From Paenibacillus radicis (ex Gao et al. 2016) (GTDB taxonomy: Bacteria > Bacillota > Bacilli > Paenibacillales > Paenibacillaceae): a stretch of DNA of 64,000 bases. The notes under the pieces are model-generated. The model searched no databases. It was not told the DNA's origin and worked only from the letters and a program-made list of their open reading frames with translations. Made by a program: the position numbers and the translations under genes. Location: NCBI RefSeq assembly GCF_014641555.1, contig NZ_BMHY01000003.1, forward strand, positions 575,367 to 639,366, read 5' to 3'. Below are positions 8,449 through 18,200 of this stretch, one piece after another (the stretch's first letter is position 1; each line of letters opens with the position of its first letter).

Positions 8449-8477
8449 ATGATAGCATCTCACCAAAACCATGTCAA
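8449..8477 (-). promoter_or_regulatory. Predicted sigma-A promoter of the lipoprotein-lyase operon
   Basis: On the - strand: TTGACA (8472-8477), a 17-base spacer, TATCAT (8449-8454). This is a near-consensus promoter about 210 bases before the lipoprotein start. The long leader holds the palindrome at 8409-8427. I see no gene in the rest of 8238-8555. Confidence 0.7.
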
Positions 8478-8559
8478 TCATATAAGTTTACTTGGTTTTA
8501 AAAATATTTAGTAATTAGTTTGATGAGATGTGTCACATGGAGTTGTAATTCATCCCAAA

Positions 8560-8583
8560 TAAAAAAACGCCATTCGGCGTTTT
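8560..8583 (-). terminator. Terminator after the HNH nuclease gene
   Basis: Stem AAAACGCC / GGCGTTTT with an ATTC loop. On the - strand it is followed by a run of seven T residues, about 85 bases beyond the HNH stop codon. Confidence 0.85.
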
Positions 8584-8668
8584 AATCTGGAACCAAAGTA
8601 ATCCTCACTACCAGCATATATTGTTTGTTGCAAATTATTATAATTGTTACAAGCAAGGCTGGAGTATA

Positions 8669-9553
8669 TTATAGTTTTTTTTCACTGTATCTAGCTGGCC
8701 CTCTAAAAACCTCCCGAATATGCCACTCCAGAAAGGTGATTTTAGGCTGGTATAATGGGCGAATGGGGGCCCTAACGGTCGTTCCATGATATTTCATCAA
8801 CCACTCCTCAAACCCATGAGTGCCATGTGCTTCTTCAGCAACGAGTATCTCACGATCATTGGTAATAGTAAAAACGCCCCGATCAAACAGCTTATGATGT
8901 AGAACACACAATGCAATACCGTTCTCTTCATGATCCGGACCGCCCGCTTGATGCCACTGAATATGAGCTGCATCAACTCCAACTAGATTATGACCTAATC
9001 GAACATTAAATCCACATATTGCACAGCCGTATTCGTAAGCCTTTAATACACGATTTCGAAATTCAGGATCCCTTCTGCGTTTAGTCGTCATTGAAAATTG
9101 TAAGCCAATTTCTTCAATAAGATCTTGATGAATCGTATCCGGGAAATGCTCATGCAGCAATTGCTCTGTAATTTCTTGAACTAATCTACCATTTGCATTA
9201 AGAAGATCCCACACATCCGACTGAAATTGCCCTGTTATTTGTTCAGCAACTAACTTTCGATCAGAAAAATTATTTTTATCAACACTTTTATTCAATTTCC
9301 ATATCTTATCAGTCGTTAATCTAACGAATGGCTCTTCGGGATGATATGTTTTTCTCTTCGGACCAAACTCAATTAACAGCTTTTTAAGTTTTATCCTGGT
9401 ATCTTCATAATGTAGCACAGATTCTCCATGCTGCAGTTTAGCAAGTGCAAGCAGTAGTAACAGCGGTTTGTGTGGGGCTCTTTCATCATTTCGTTTCCAT
9501 ATCGACAAGTTGGAGACGATTCGTTTTAAATCTTTTTCACTCATGAACGACAT
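8669..9553 (-). CDS. HNH endonuclease with a sulfur-binding-domain type N-terminus
   Basis: A 294-residue two-domain nuclease. The N-terminal part (about 15-150) has the pattern of the phosphorothioate-DNA-binding domain of type IV enzymes such as ScoMcrA and SprMcrA: RAPHKPLLLLLALAKL (25-40), LLIEFGPKRKTYHPEEPFVRL (59-79, given in parts: FGPKR, YHPEEPF). The C-terminal HNH domain has CAIC (177-180), VDAAHIQWHQAGG (193-205), ENGIALCVLHHKLFDRG (210-226), with both Cys pairs and the catalytic His. In characterised members as I recall them the sulfur pocket has Tyr-Pro where this protein has Glu-Pro (74-75), a change worth testing. Its place beside the ssp phosphorothioation genes supports a role as a phosphorothioate-sensing effector, perhaps taking the place of SspE, which is absent. 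It is separated from the ssp operon by a terminator, so it may be expressed independently. Confidence 0.85.
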   Translation of the reverse strand: MSFMSEKDLKRIVSNLSIWKRNDERAPHKPLLLLLALAKLQHGESVLHYEDTRIKLKKLLIEFGPKRKTYHPEEPFVRLTTDKIWKLNKSVDKNNFSDRKLVAEQITGQFQSDVWDLLNANGRLVQEITEQLLHEHFPDTIHQDLIEEIGLQFSMTTKRRRDPEFRNRVLKAYEYGCAICGFNVRLGHNLVGVDAAHIQWHQAGGPDHEENGIALCVLHHKLFDRGVFTITNDREILVAEEAHGTHGFEEWLMKYHGTTVRAPIRPLYQPKITFLEWHIREVFRGPARYSEKKL

Positions 9554-9602
9554 TGGTCATCACCCAAACCGAATATAGCAACCTCCCGGTTCTAAGTACA
9601 TG

Positions 9603-9640
9603 CACAAAAAAATAACTTGAACTGATAAGTTCAAGTTAGA
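9603..9640 (-). terminator. Intrinsic terminator separating the ssp operon from the HNH gene
   Basis: Perfect 11-base stem TAACTTGAACT (9613-9623) / AGTTCAAGTTA (9628-9638) with a four-base loop. On the - strand it is followed by TTTTTTT. It begins right after the stop codon of the 138-residue gene. Confidence 0.85.
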
Positions 9641-10057
9641 CTAGACCCTCATATTACTTTGATAATAAAATACTCTCCCCTTCTCGCAAATCGCTAAATC
9701 TGCACAATCAATCGGCATTTCAGTACACCGATCTACGAATGAAGGTCCAAAGTAAGGATTATAATAAGCCTCAGACCATTGTTCGAATGGTAATTGTACA
9801 TGTTGCAACCGTTGCTCAAAACACCCTCGAACATAGGCGTGAACATTTTTCTTTCTTTCTCGAAGCACGCGCATCCTTCCTGACAACGACACGGGAAACT
9901 GAACGTCTCGAACAATAATACGGTCAGTATACATAATCACCTTACGTGAACTTGAATCTCGAATCGAAAAACATCGCTTATATAGATGGTATGCAATCAA
10001 TACTGTAAGCCCTTCGTCTAAAACCGGATAATCCGATATACTCCGCATAAGCTTCAT
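9641..10057 (-). CDS. Uncharacterised 138-residue protein of the phosphorothioation locus
   Basis: I do not recognise this family. The protein is soluble, rich in Arg and aromatic residues, and has a cluster of possible functional residues near the C-terminus (RCTEMPIDCADLAICEKGR: three Cys, two Asp, two Glu). The middle reads GRMRVLRERKKNVHAYVRG, strongly basic and suited to nucleic acid contact. It lies 73 bases downstream of sspD, on the same strand and before a strong terminator, so it is the last gene of the ssp operon. An accessory role in phosphorothioation or target control is inferred from context alone. The start at 10057 has only a weak ribosome site. Confidence 0.6.
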   Translation of the reverse strand: MKLMRSISDYPVLDEGLTVLIAYHLYKRCFSIRDSSSRKVIMYTDRIIVRDVQFPVSLSGRMRVLRERKKNVHAYVRGCFEQRLQHVQLPFEQWSEAYYNPYFGPSFVDRCTEMPIDCADLAICEKGRVFYYQSNMRV

Positions 10058-10130
10058 CCATTCATTTTGTAATACTATTTAGTATGCGGAGTATACGTGA
10101 TTTTAAGACTATGAAATTGAAATTTTACAT

Positions 10131-10928
10131 TTAAACTGTACAAACACAAGGGACAGTATCATCCTCTTGTTTCAAAAATTGTTCGAACCCTTCTCTCTCC
10201 ATTACCTCACGATATTCACGAAGTGTGTACGGTCCTCCATTACGCTTCAAAATGGATACGTCCTTTTCGAAATGACGTCGGAATTCTTCTTCCATTTCTT
10301 CCTGTTCCCGATAGACATCCGGCCACGTCCGATACAACTGTGCATAATGTTGAAATCCACCTCTGACACATCGACCACCACAGTTGGCATGAGAAAATCC
10401 TAATTTGTACATAATAGGTAATCGAATTCCCCATTTATCTTCAATAATTCTCTTGGCATCTATCTCTTCACGGAATGTGGATATGAGTGGAAAACGAGTT
10501 TCTACTGGTTCGAGTGGCACATGAGCATAGAATTCCTTCAAATTTTCTGCTCGATGCTGCTCATGTCGTCCAATTCCGAAATAAAGGATAGGCTCTAGCC
10601 CATGTTCCGACCGCAATTCCTCGAGAAAAATAACGGTATGCCTTACCTTTAACTCTTCTGAGCATTTGGCCAGGCGCGAATTACCCATGAATCGATAATC
10701 GTAAAATACTTGTTCAGGAGTCCTACCGTCCGTACGATAAGTAATCTCCATGCCTAAGTAATCAGCCACTTCGTGCATGAATCGATAATTATCTTCATGC
10801 TCCCATAATGTATTAGTAAAGAAGAGAATACAGTTCTCTCGTCCATAGGTCTGGACCATATGATGCGCAACATAAGCAGAAGAAGCACCTCCGCTATACA
10901 TAGCTACGTGAACATGCTTACGCGACAT
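10131..10928 (-). CDS. sspD: SspD-like PAPS-reductase-family ATP pyrophosphatase
   Basis: A 265-residue protein of the PP-loop/PAPS reductase family, starting after a ggaaaggag ribosome site. The PP-loop is at the N-terminus (MYSGGASSAYVAHHM, about 9-23), followed by a strand-turn FFTNTLWEHEDNYRF. A cysteine-bearing segment HANCGGRCVRGG (about 180-191) and a C-terminal PCVCTV tail could bind metal or carry sulfur. In DNA phosphorothioation the equivalent enzymes (DndC, SspD) activate the backbone with ATP and bring sulfur to the phosphate. It directly follows an SspC-like ATPase and an SspB-like DUF4007 protein, which identifies it as SspD rather than a sulfate-assimilation enzyme. No cysteine desulfurase (SspA) is in the window, so IscS/NifS must supply sulfur. 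Confidence 0.85.
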   Translation of the reverse strand: MSRKHVHVAMYSGGASSAYVAHHMVQTYGRENCILFFTNTLWEHEDNYRFMHEVADYLGMEITYRTDGRTPEQVFYDYRFMGNSRLAKCSEELKVRHTVIFLEELRSEHGLEPILYFGIGRHEQHRAENLKEFYAHVPLEPVETRFPLISTFREEIDAKRIIEDKWGIRLPIMYKLGFSHANCGGRCVRGGFQHYAQLYRTWPDVYREQEEMEEEFRRHFEKDVSILKRNGGPYTLREYREVMEREGFEQFLKQEDDTVPCVCTV

Positions 10929-10958
10929 ATTTAACTACTCCTTTCCACAAGCCGCAAC

Positions 10959-13900
10959 TTATAGTTCATGAAGCAGCTTAACTAATAGCTGCCTGACCTC
11001 TTGGGTCGATATATCTCTACCGGCATATTTGAGCATGTTCTTAACGTTAGCGTAGAGTGTCTGGGACTTCTTGGACAACGGTACATTATGATCCGAAATC
11101 TTATCTAGGGATGCTGAGATTTCTACCCCTGAATGTAATAATTCCCATTCATATTTAATTTGTCCAATGAAAAGATCTTGTGTTGCATCAGACCACTCCG
11201 TTCGAGCTACACCCACTAGCTGTTCAGCCATACTATCAATTATTCCCTGACCCTCTTCAGACAACGATAATGTGAGAAGCTTACTATTCTTTCCGATGGC
11301 CTCATTACGGAACTTCTTCAAAACGGGGAACATTTGCAATAATGTCGTTTGTCCTGTCACCTTCAGGACCTGCCGTTCAAGTTCATGCTCATTACAAATA
11401 TGAAACTGCTCGAGCTCACTCTTTGCTTCAAGCAATAAGTGTCCGTATGTGGCAAGTTGTTTTATATTCGTGAAAGGGTCTACTTCCGACGAGCGAATTA
11501 TATCCCTAATCCGTTGCGTGTCTTTCGTTATTTGCCTAGTAATCTGAGTAAATTTAGGCAAGCTTCGAAGCCATTGTAGCAAAGCGTCGGCAACTAGAAG
11601 AAAGCTGGTGCACGTTTCCTCAGGAAGATCAAAATATCCCCCTAATTCAATAAGCTGATGCTTCTCCTCTATCGTCCAATTGTAGTAACGATATTCAAAA
11701 GACTCCGAGAGCTCGATTATTTCAAGTATTGAAGCTCCGCTTAAGCTAGAAATTAACATATCGTTCGCAAACAAATGCAGCTGATCCCAACGATCCCTCA
11801 ATAGAGCCACAAACAATAGCGGAATGACGGATGATCTAATCCCATAAGGAGGAGATTTCATCATACCGATCAGATCTGACAATTTACCAATGGGTTTAGA
11901 ATCAAGTACTTCCCGTAAAGCATTCCTAATTTCTGCAAGAGTCCCATTACATTGCACGTTGCCTTCAGCATCAATATAGTAATCGTTATTTTTCAACGCA
12001 GTGGCATAGATCAGATAGTTTGGCCCGTATCCACTTATACCAAGAGCAGGCTCTCTCGGCTGCTGGATGAGATGATCAATTACATCTATTAGTGCTCTTC
12101 GCTGAATAGCCGAAATACGATTACGATTGAACGCTTCATTGCGTATATGAGGTGTGACATTATACTTGCTCCTTAGGCGATGGGTAACAAGACGCTCCAA
12201 CTCATTCAAATCGACAATCGATTTCTGTTCCTTACCCGACCACCATTCAAGATCATGGAAAGCAAAGTAACGATCAACGAATACCTGTATATGTTTACTT
12301 GTTTCCTGAAGCATATACGTCAGCTCATTCTTAAGTCTAGCGTCTTGCGACAAGAACTCCGAATCATGCAGTAATTGATCGATGACCTTAAAGTTAAGCA
12401 AACTGGACTGAACATTATCTACAGAAAAATGAGGAAATGCCACTAAACTAGATGAAGTCATTTCATTCATTATTGTAATAGGATCCTCAATTTGATCCAT
12501 GTCTTGATAGACGATTAACCAAATACGATCATCCGCAGGTAATGTCCCATCCTGATATACTTTCAACTCTGAAACGTCTGCAAAATGTATATCTGCATAA
12601 CGAAGCATGTCCATATCTTCATTGTATTCATAAGGAAGAATGTAAGTCATCGGCAGATGACGTTCCAACAAATGCATAACTTCTTTATTTTGCAAGGTCG
12701 TCGAGGCTAATCTGGATTGAACAGCCATACCTAAATCGATAGAGCTACCATCATACAATTCCCATTGTTCACGGATTGAATTAAATCTAATGATTTTAGA
12801 TTCGGACATGAGCTCTAATAGAACTGCTATTTCCTCCAAACCCGTACCAACAGCAAAAGCAAGAAACTTCGTCGTTATGGGCTGTTTCTGGGTGAGTCGT
12901 GTTACAGACCACATTGTAAGCAGTTCAACAATTCGTCGTTGTAGTAACATTTGGCTGTCTAGATATGGTGCAATCGAGTGATAGAGTTGCAAGCTCGGTT
13001 GGTCTTTAGGCTCAGCCAATCCAACACTAAAGAAATTAAACATTTGATCGGCATAATAATATCCCTTGTTCTGATTAACATAGTCTCGTAAGCTATATCG
13101 TTCATCATCAGATAAAAAAGAGAATAGTGTCCGTTCGTTTTGACCAAATATATTGGATAAATGCGGTAGCAACATAACAGCAACAGGGTGAAGTGGATAC
13201 AACGCTCTAACAATACCTTGCTCTAGTTGGTAGGAGGTAAACTCATTAAATAAAGTATAATTTTGTAGCGTCTCTACCGACTCAAGCTTTATTTCCTCGT
13301 TCAGGCATTCAGTATTTGTCTCTATAATTGCTTCTTGTGCTAGCTGCAAGAAGGTACTAGAATCATTCTCCAAACTGTAGAACCGAAATCTCTTCTCTAC
13401 TTTCTCAAATTCTTGTCGTATCGATTCTCTACTGCTTGCAGCATACTGCCTAATGTGTTTATGGCCCACAACCAACAAGTGAATATTCGCTACCCTATCC
13501 ACAAACTCAGCCAAATTTTGTAAATCTTGCATATCCTGTAGGGTATTCTCACCACCAAGAGATTGCAAGAATCTACCGAACTCATCATAAACAACAAATA
13601 GACCAATTCCTCTTGCCACTAATTCACTTGATAATTTTTCAAGGTTTTCAATGAAGTACGTATCATGCTCAACCATCCAAGTCGTGCCTGATGTAACACT
13701 CGGATAGAAGGAAATAAAATCTCTCGTCATTTCTTCGTGACAGCTCTCAATATGAGCGCGCCATTCGATTTCCTGAACTTGTTTAGCCTCCAAGTGGCAT
13801 AAAAAAGCTTTGTATGTATCTGGGTACAATTGCTTCCAACGATCTACCACATTGAGTATAGAAGAAGCTTCGTTCGGAGTAATGACCTCAATCTTCGCCT

Positions 13901-14297
13901 GGTGTAGAGCCCGATATATGGCCTGATTTATGATTGTACGAAAGCTCCCCGTCTTCCCATTTATCATTACCGGTATATAAGTAAGGCCTACACTTTCTGT
14001 ATTGCGTATATAGTCGGCTAGTCGAGTGTCTATTCGCTCCGTTTGTGTTAGTAGGCGAATACGCCATTCTTCCGAAAATTTTCTCGATACCAGTTGGCAT
14101 ACAATTGTAGACAACAACGATTTGCCTGTTCCATATGGACCGATAAGCAGATGCGCATGTTTACCTTCTGTATTAACGACGCCTTCAAGAATTCCATTCA
14201 ACACGTCACAATGAGATGGTGTCAGCACGTACCTGTCCAATAACTTAGGATTGGGCAAATCAAAATGTAAGTTAATACTTGAGCGGAACCCTTGCAT
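10959..14297 (-). CDS. sspC: SspC-like large P-loop ATPase
   Basis: An 1112-residue ATPase with a Walker A motif GPYGTGKS at 53-60 and a Walker B motif (LFVVYDEFGRFL, about 233-244). The rest is long and helical with no other domain I can name. Its ATG overlaps the stop of the preceding gene by one base (TAATG), so translation is coupled to the DUF4007 protein SspB. The order DUF4007 protein, large ATPase, PAPS-reductase protein is the SspB-SspC-SspD signature of single-strand phosphorothioation. The SspC name rests mainly on this context. Its N-terminal ATPase also resembles BREX-type (BrxC-like) ATPases, but no PglZ, BrxL or methyltransferase is present. Confidence 0.78.
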   Translation of the reverse strand: MQGFRSSINLHFDLPNPKLLDRYVLTPSHCDVLNGILEGVVNTEGKHAHLLIGPYGTGKSLLSTIVCQLVSRKFSEEWRIRLLTQTERIDTRLADYIRNTESVGLTYIPVMINGKTGSFRTIINQAIYRALHQAKIEVITPNEASSILNVVDRWKQLYPDTYKAFLCHLEAKQVQEIEWRAHIESCHEEMTRDFISFYPSVTSGTTWMVEHDTYFIENLEKLSSELVARGIGLFVVYDEFGRFLQSLGGENTLQDMQDLQNLAEFVDRVANIHLLVVGHKHIRQYAASSRESIRQEFEKVEKRFRFYSLENDSSTFLQLAQEAIIETNTECLNEEIKLESVETLQNYTLFNEFTSYQLEQGIVRALYPLHPVAVMLLPHLSNIFGQNERTLFSFLSDDERYSLRDYVNQNKGYYYADQMFNFFSVGLAEPKDQPSLQLYHSIAPYLDSQMLLQRRIVELLTMWSVTRLTQKQPITTKFLAFAVGTGLEEIAVLLELMSESKIIRFNSIREQWELYDGSSIDLGMAVQSRLASTTLQNKEVMHLLERHLPMTYILPYEYNEDMDMLRYADIHFADVSELKVYQDGTLPADDRIWLIVYQDMDQIEDPITIMNEMTSSSLVAFPHFSVDNVQSSLLNFKVIDQLLHDSEFLSQDARLKNELTYMLQETSKHIQVFVDRYFAFHDLEWWSGKEQKSIVDLNELERLVTHRLRSKYNVTPHIRNEAFNRNRISAIQRRALIDVIDHLIQQPREPALGISGYGPNYLIYATALKNNDYYIDAEGNVQCNGTLAEIRNALREVLDSKPIGKLSDLIGMMKSPPYGIRSSVIPLLFVALLRDRWDQLHLFANDMLISSLSGASILEIIELSESFEYRYYNWTIEEKHQLIELGGYFDLPEETCTSFLLVADALLQWLRSLPKFTQITRQITKDTQRIRDIIRSSEVDPFTNIKQLATYGHLLLEAKSELEQFHICNEHELERQVLKVTGQTTLLQMFPVLKKFRNEAIGKNSKLLTLSLSEEGQGIIDSMAEQLVGVARTEWSDATQDLFIGQIKYEWELLHSGVEISASLDKISDHNVPLSKKSQTLYANVKNMLKYAGRDISTQEVRQLLVKLLHEL

Positions 14298-15172
14298 TAA
14301 TATGCCGCCTTCCGTTCATAAGCCTTCTGCAAAAAGATGTAAGGATCTACAACTTCTAGGTTAAGACTATATATTTGATTGGTACGAACAAATGAAACCG
14401 GATAGCTTGGGTCCGCATGGAACAACTCCAGCACCTCAAGAATTTGGTTGGAAGACAAATGAAACAACTTCCCCCAAAGTTGAGGCTTTATTTGGATTTC
14501 CTCTAAAGTCACACTGTCTACTTGGTGTATATAGCAGTAATGCAGCAAACCAAAGTAAAGGCCATCCATATCAAGTCTTTCTAGTCCTGGACTATTTTTA
14601 ATGAACTGTTCTCTAGAATCATAAATTAGCTCAATCCCAGATAACGGGCTTGCTACAACTTCCTCGGGATCGTTATCTATTTTAGCTCTCGCCGTATACA
14701 TTTGCTTAAGACAATCTAAATCGCGTTTAAGTGTATTGGCTGAAACAGGTCGTTTATGATGCTGCGTTACCCACTCACTTAATGCTCCATGTATATCTTC
14801 GTTATTGCTAGACCGATGATTGTATTCATTAAAGAACCAGTACCAGGTTGTAGCATGCTCTTTATTAGTAGCTAACATATAGTGCAGGACAACAGAAGTT
14901 AAGGGGAGCCGCATAAAGCGGTCGAAGACCGCCACAAGCTTCCCAAACTCCGTCAATTGATGAATAGACTGTCGATTATCGTCTTTACCCTCTTCCATCA
15001 CATTCGTCGCCACAATCCAATAACGTAATGATTTTACCATGTTCCTGCCGAGCCCAATCTTCTCAAAGGCGAAATCATCAAAGAAAAATCTAGGGTTTTC
15101 ATCTTGCATCTTTATCGCCTTCGAAAGCCAATTCACCCGCAAGTAAAAACTTTGATGTGCTCCAAATTTCAT
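14297..15172 (-). CDS. sspB: SspB-like DUF4007 protein (putative PT nickase)
   Basis: A 291-residue protein with the DUF4007 pattern: an opening FGAHQSFYLRVNWLSKA (compare F-x-x-H-x-x-F-x-x-R-x-x-W-L), then LGRNMVKSLRYWIVATNVME, then repeated helical segments. In characterised Ssp systems SspB is the DNA-nicking component that gives access for sulfur insertion at one strand. That role is taken from the family, not from catalytic residues visible here. It lies 38 bases downstream of sspH and its stop overlaps the sspC start, so the restriction half (FGH) and modification half (BCD) form one operon. Confidence 0.82.
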   Translation of the reverse strand: MKFGAHQSFYLRVNWLSKAIKMQDENPRFFFDDFAFEKIGLGRNMVKSLRYWIVATNVMEEGKDDNRQSIHQLTEFGKLVAVFDRFMRLPLTSVVLHYMLATNKEHATTWYWFFNEYNHRSSNNEDIHGALSEWVTQHHKRPVSANTLKRDLDCLKQMYTARAKIDNDPEEVVASPLSGIELIYDSREQFIKNSPGLERLDMDGLYFGLLHYCYIHQVDSVTLEEIQIKPQLWGKLFHLSSNQILEVLELFHADPSYPVSFVRTNQIYSLNLEVVDPYIFLQKAYERKAAY

Positions 15173-15210
15173 GCAGCGAGTTCATCCTTTCAAGCAAATA
15201 ATTTATATTG

Positions 15211-18200
15211 TTATCTACTGAAAAATTGTAATAACGCTCTCTTCACGCGTGGAGTAAGAAAGGGACTCTTCGCCCTAATAATTTCAGGTAAATCTAATTT
15301 GATTAGAAAATCACCTTTTCCACCCAGTTTCTCAGCGCCTTCTTCGTTAATAATAATCTTTGACGCGTGATGATCGGCTGCTTTGAGTGCCAGTCTAGCA
15401 GGTAAATTATTGCGAATATTGGTCGGCACAATGTCAGCCTTCGGGTTCTGTGTGCAAATAAGTAAATGGATTCCGGCCGCGCGTGCTTTAGCACCGAGGC
15501 GCAGAATAGCACTTTCCACCCGGCTACTAAGACTTTTCTCTCGCTCCATAAAATCCGCGAATTCATCGAATACAACAACTAATCTAGGCATTGGTTCACC
15601 TGTCACCTCGACATACTCGTCTAAGCTCATTACGCTTTCATGTGCAAATTTAGAATAACGAAGTTCCATCTCCTCGACTAACTGCTCAAGTGCCAAAATA
15701 GCTTCTTCAATTTGTGTTATTACTTGCTTCGTATGTCGGCGATTCTCGTATGTTAGGAATTCGACCTTCTTCGGATCAATAAATAGAAATTGAACCTCGG
15801 ATGGAGTATATATACACATCATAGCCAGGATAATCGAATTGATCGTAACGCTCTTACCGCTTCCTGTTGTTCCACCAACCAGGAGATGGGGCGTATTGGA
15901 GCTAGAGAAATCCAGCGTGATTAGTTCACGCAATTGTCCCACACCAATTGGAGCAATAAGCTTTCCTTTCAACCGTTCTGGAGGAAATAACTTCCTTGTT
16001 TGCTCCATGAATTTCTCAAAGTAGACAATCTCCGCTACATCACGATTAATATCAATATTGATTCGTCCATTACGTAACGAAATAAGCGGGATAGAAGAGA
16101 GCTGCAACCATAAATAAATATCTTTAGCTCTATTCTCAATCGTGCTATAGGACTTATCCGGTGGTATCTCGACGATGATCCGAATTACACTTACTCCAAT
16201 GAAGGAATCGACGATTTTTATAGGAATGCCATTTTGGTTGAAGTTGTAGCGCAGCTTCCTTTGATAACTCTCAACCAATGGCATTATGTCTTCCTCTAGC
16301 GGTTCTTCCAATTTCTCCTCTTTCGATAGTGCCTGTTGCTCTGGATAGATGGTTGTTGGCTCTGCCTCGAGTGATTTGGCTACTGCTACATAAGCTATAT
16401 TGGTCGCTTCGCGCCATGCCATCTCCTGTTCCCCATTGTTTGGACTTGTATCCATTATTTCAATTGGGGCTGCTTTATGATCTCCCGAACCCGAGTCTTC
16501 TTCATATATAAACCCATCTTCATTCACTGACGTTGGAGCCTCTAAACCAAGCTTGCTAGTGACATAATCCGGAAGCTCTTGTAGCGATTCGTAGGAAGGA
16601 ACGGCCTCTTCTTCTTGCAATGCGCCCAGAGTCCTCAAAATATATGATCGATTATAGATATGATTAACATACTCATTGTGTAATGACTCCGATCGATATC
16701 CATTTACATTTCCTTCCATAATACTGTGATCAAGCATATTGGAAGTATAGATGAACGTATCAATAGAGCCAGACAAAGCAACGTTAATATGATCCATTGA
16801 AATAGATTGAAGCTCCTTTAGAAGTAAAGCGTCTTCTACAGAGTAAGTGCCATACTCTAACAGATAATATATCAGTTCCTTTCGCCATAACTCCGCACCC
16901 GCTGAGTGCTCTTGAAACAGAAATCGACTCTTGTACAGATCGAGTCCAGCCTTTACTTGCTTAATGGCATCATATCTTTCCGTCTCAAAAATGGTATGCG
17001 AAATGAACTTCAATTCAACCAACTCAAATTGGAGCTGAATTCGCTCCCCTTCGCGTCTTAAAGAAGTCCTGACAAGATCGGGTCTGCGAACTGAACTTTG
17101 GAACCATGGAAGTTCATCACATACCGACCAAATGACAAGTTCTCCATCTTGAGCCGCTCTTGCCTGCGTCGATAAATACATTGCCATCATCTCGTGAGCG
17201 AATTTACCGGGTCCAATCGCCCGCAGCACGATACCACCAGAAATACTTTTCACGCACTCGGTTGCCTGTACAATAATTTGAGAATCGATTTGATTATTCT
17301 TAAGCAGCTTCGCAAACTTCTGATGCAATCGATCATAATAATCATGATCTGCAAGCTCATTAGCCAGCTTTCGTATATACTTCGATGAAGACAGCAATGT
17401 ACGGTAATTTTTATTGTTACCAACCTTGGATTTATATTTAATAATTTGAGCTTTAGAAGATACTTGCCTCAATAACGATTTATCAAGATGACGATCAATG
17501 AAAAGTGACCAGTTAAATTGATCGTGCATAAAATTAATTAGTTCTGTATCTGATAACTTTGTGATCGAAATGACATTTCGCAGCAAATAGTGTTCTTCGC
17601 TGGAAATCATCTCATTGCTATGCAGGATATACTGCATCTGATAGAAATATTGCATAATTTTAGGTAAGCTCTCGCTAATGAGGCTTACTCTTTTAACTGC
17701 ATCGTCCTTCTTTAACGGTTCTTTGTAGATGGTATCGAACCAGTTCGAGGAATGCTTTACTTGCAGCTTTTCCAGCTTGTATTGAATATGAGAAGTCTGT
17801 CCAAAATAATTAATTAAAACACCGATGTCCGCATCAAGTAAATAATGAGAGACACTATGCATCATAGTATTAATTGATTGCTCTGCGATTACCTGGATCT
17901 CTACTTTTGGAAAGCTATAATAACGTTCTGAATACTGTTCCTCCTGGTTTACCCACTCGTTCAATGTCTCATGAATAGCAGCACCATTCTTCTCAGCATG
18001 TACAACGGCTTTCACCTTACGAACATTTGTATGTTTAAATATTCGATCGATCGCCCCCATCACATACTGGGGATGTGGACAATAGAGAAATACGATATCT
18101 AGACAATCACGCGAATAAGGGTAAACGTCAATATACGTCTTCACAGTAGATAGAAACTCATCGGCAAATGTGTCAACAAGTTGATCTTCGCCGCTATTTT

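Noticed and set aside
10131..15172. BREX type 4 system (PAPS-reductase protein plus BrxC-like ATPase)
   Set aside because: No PglZ, BrxL, BrxB or helicase is present, while the DUF4007 protein and the F-G-H genes fit phosphorothioation.
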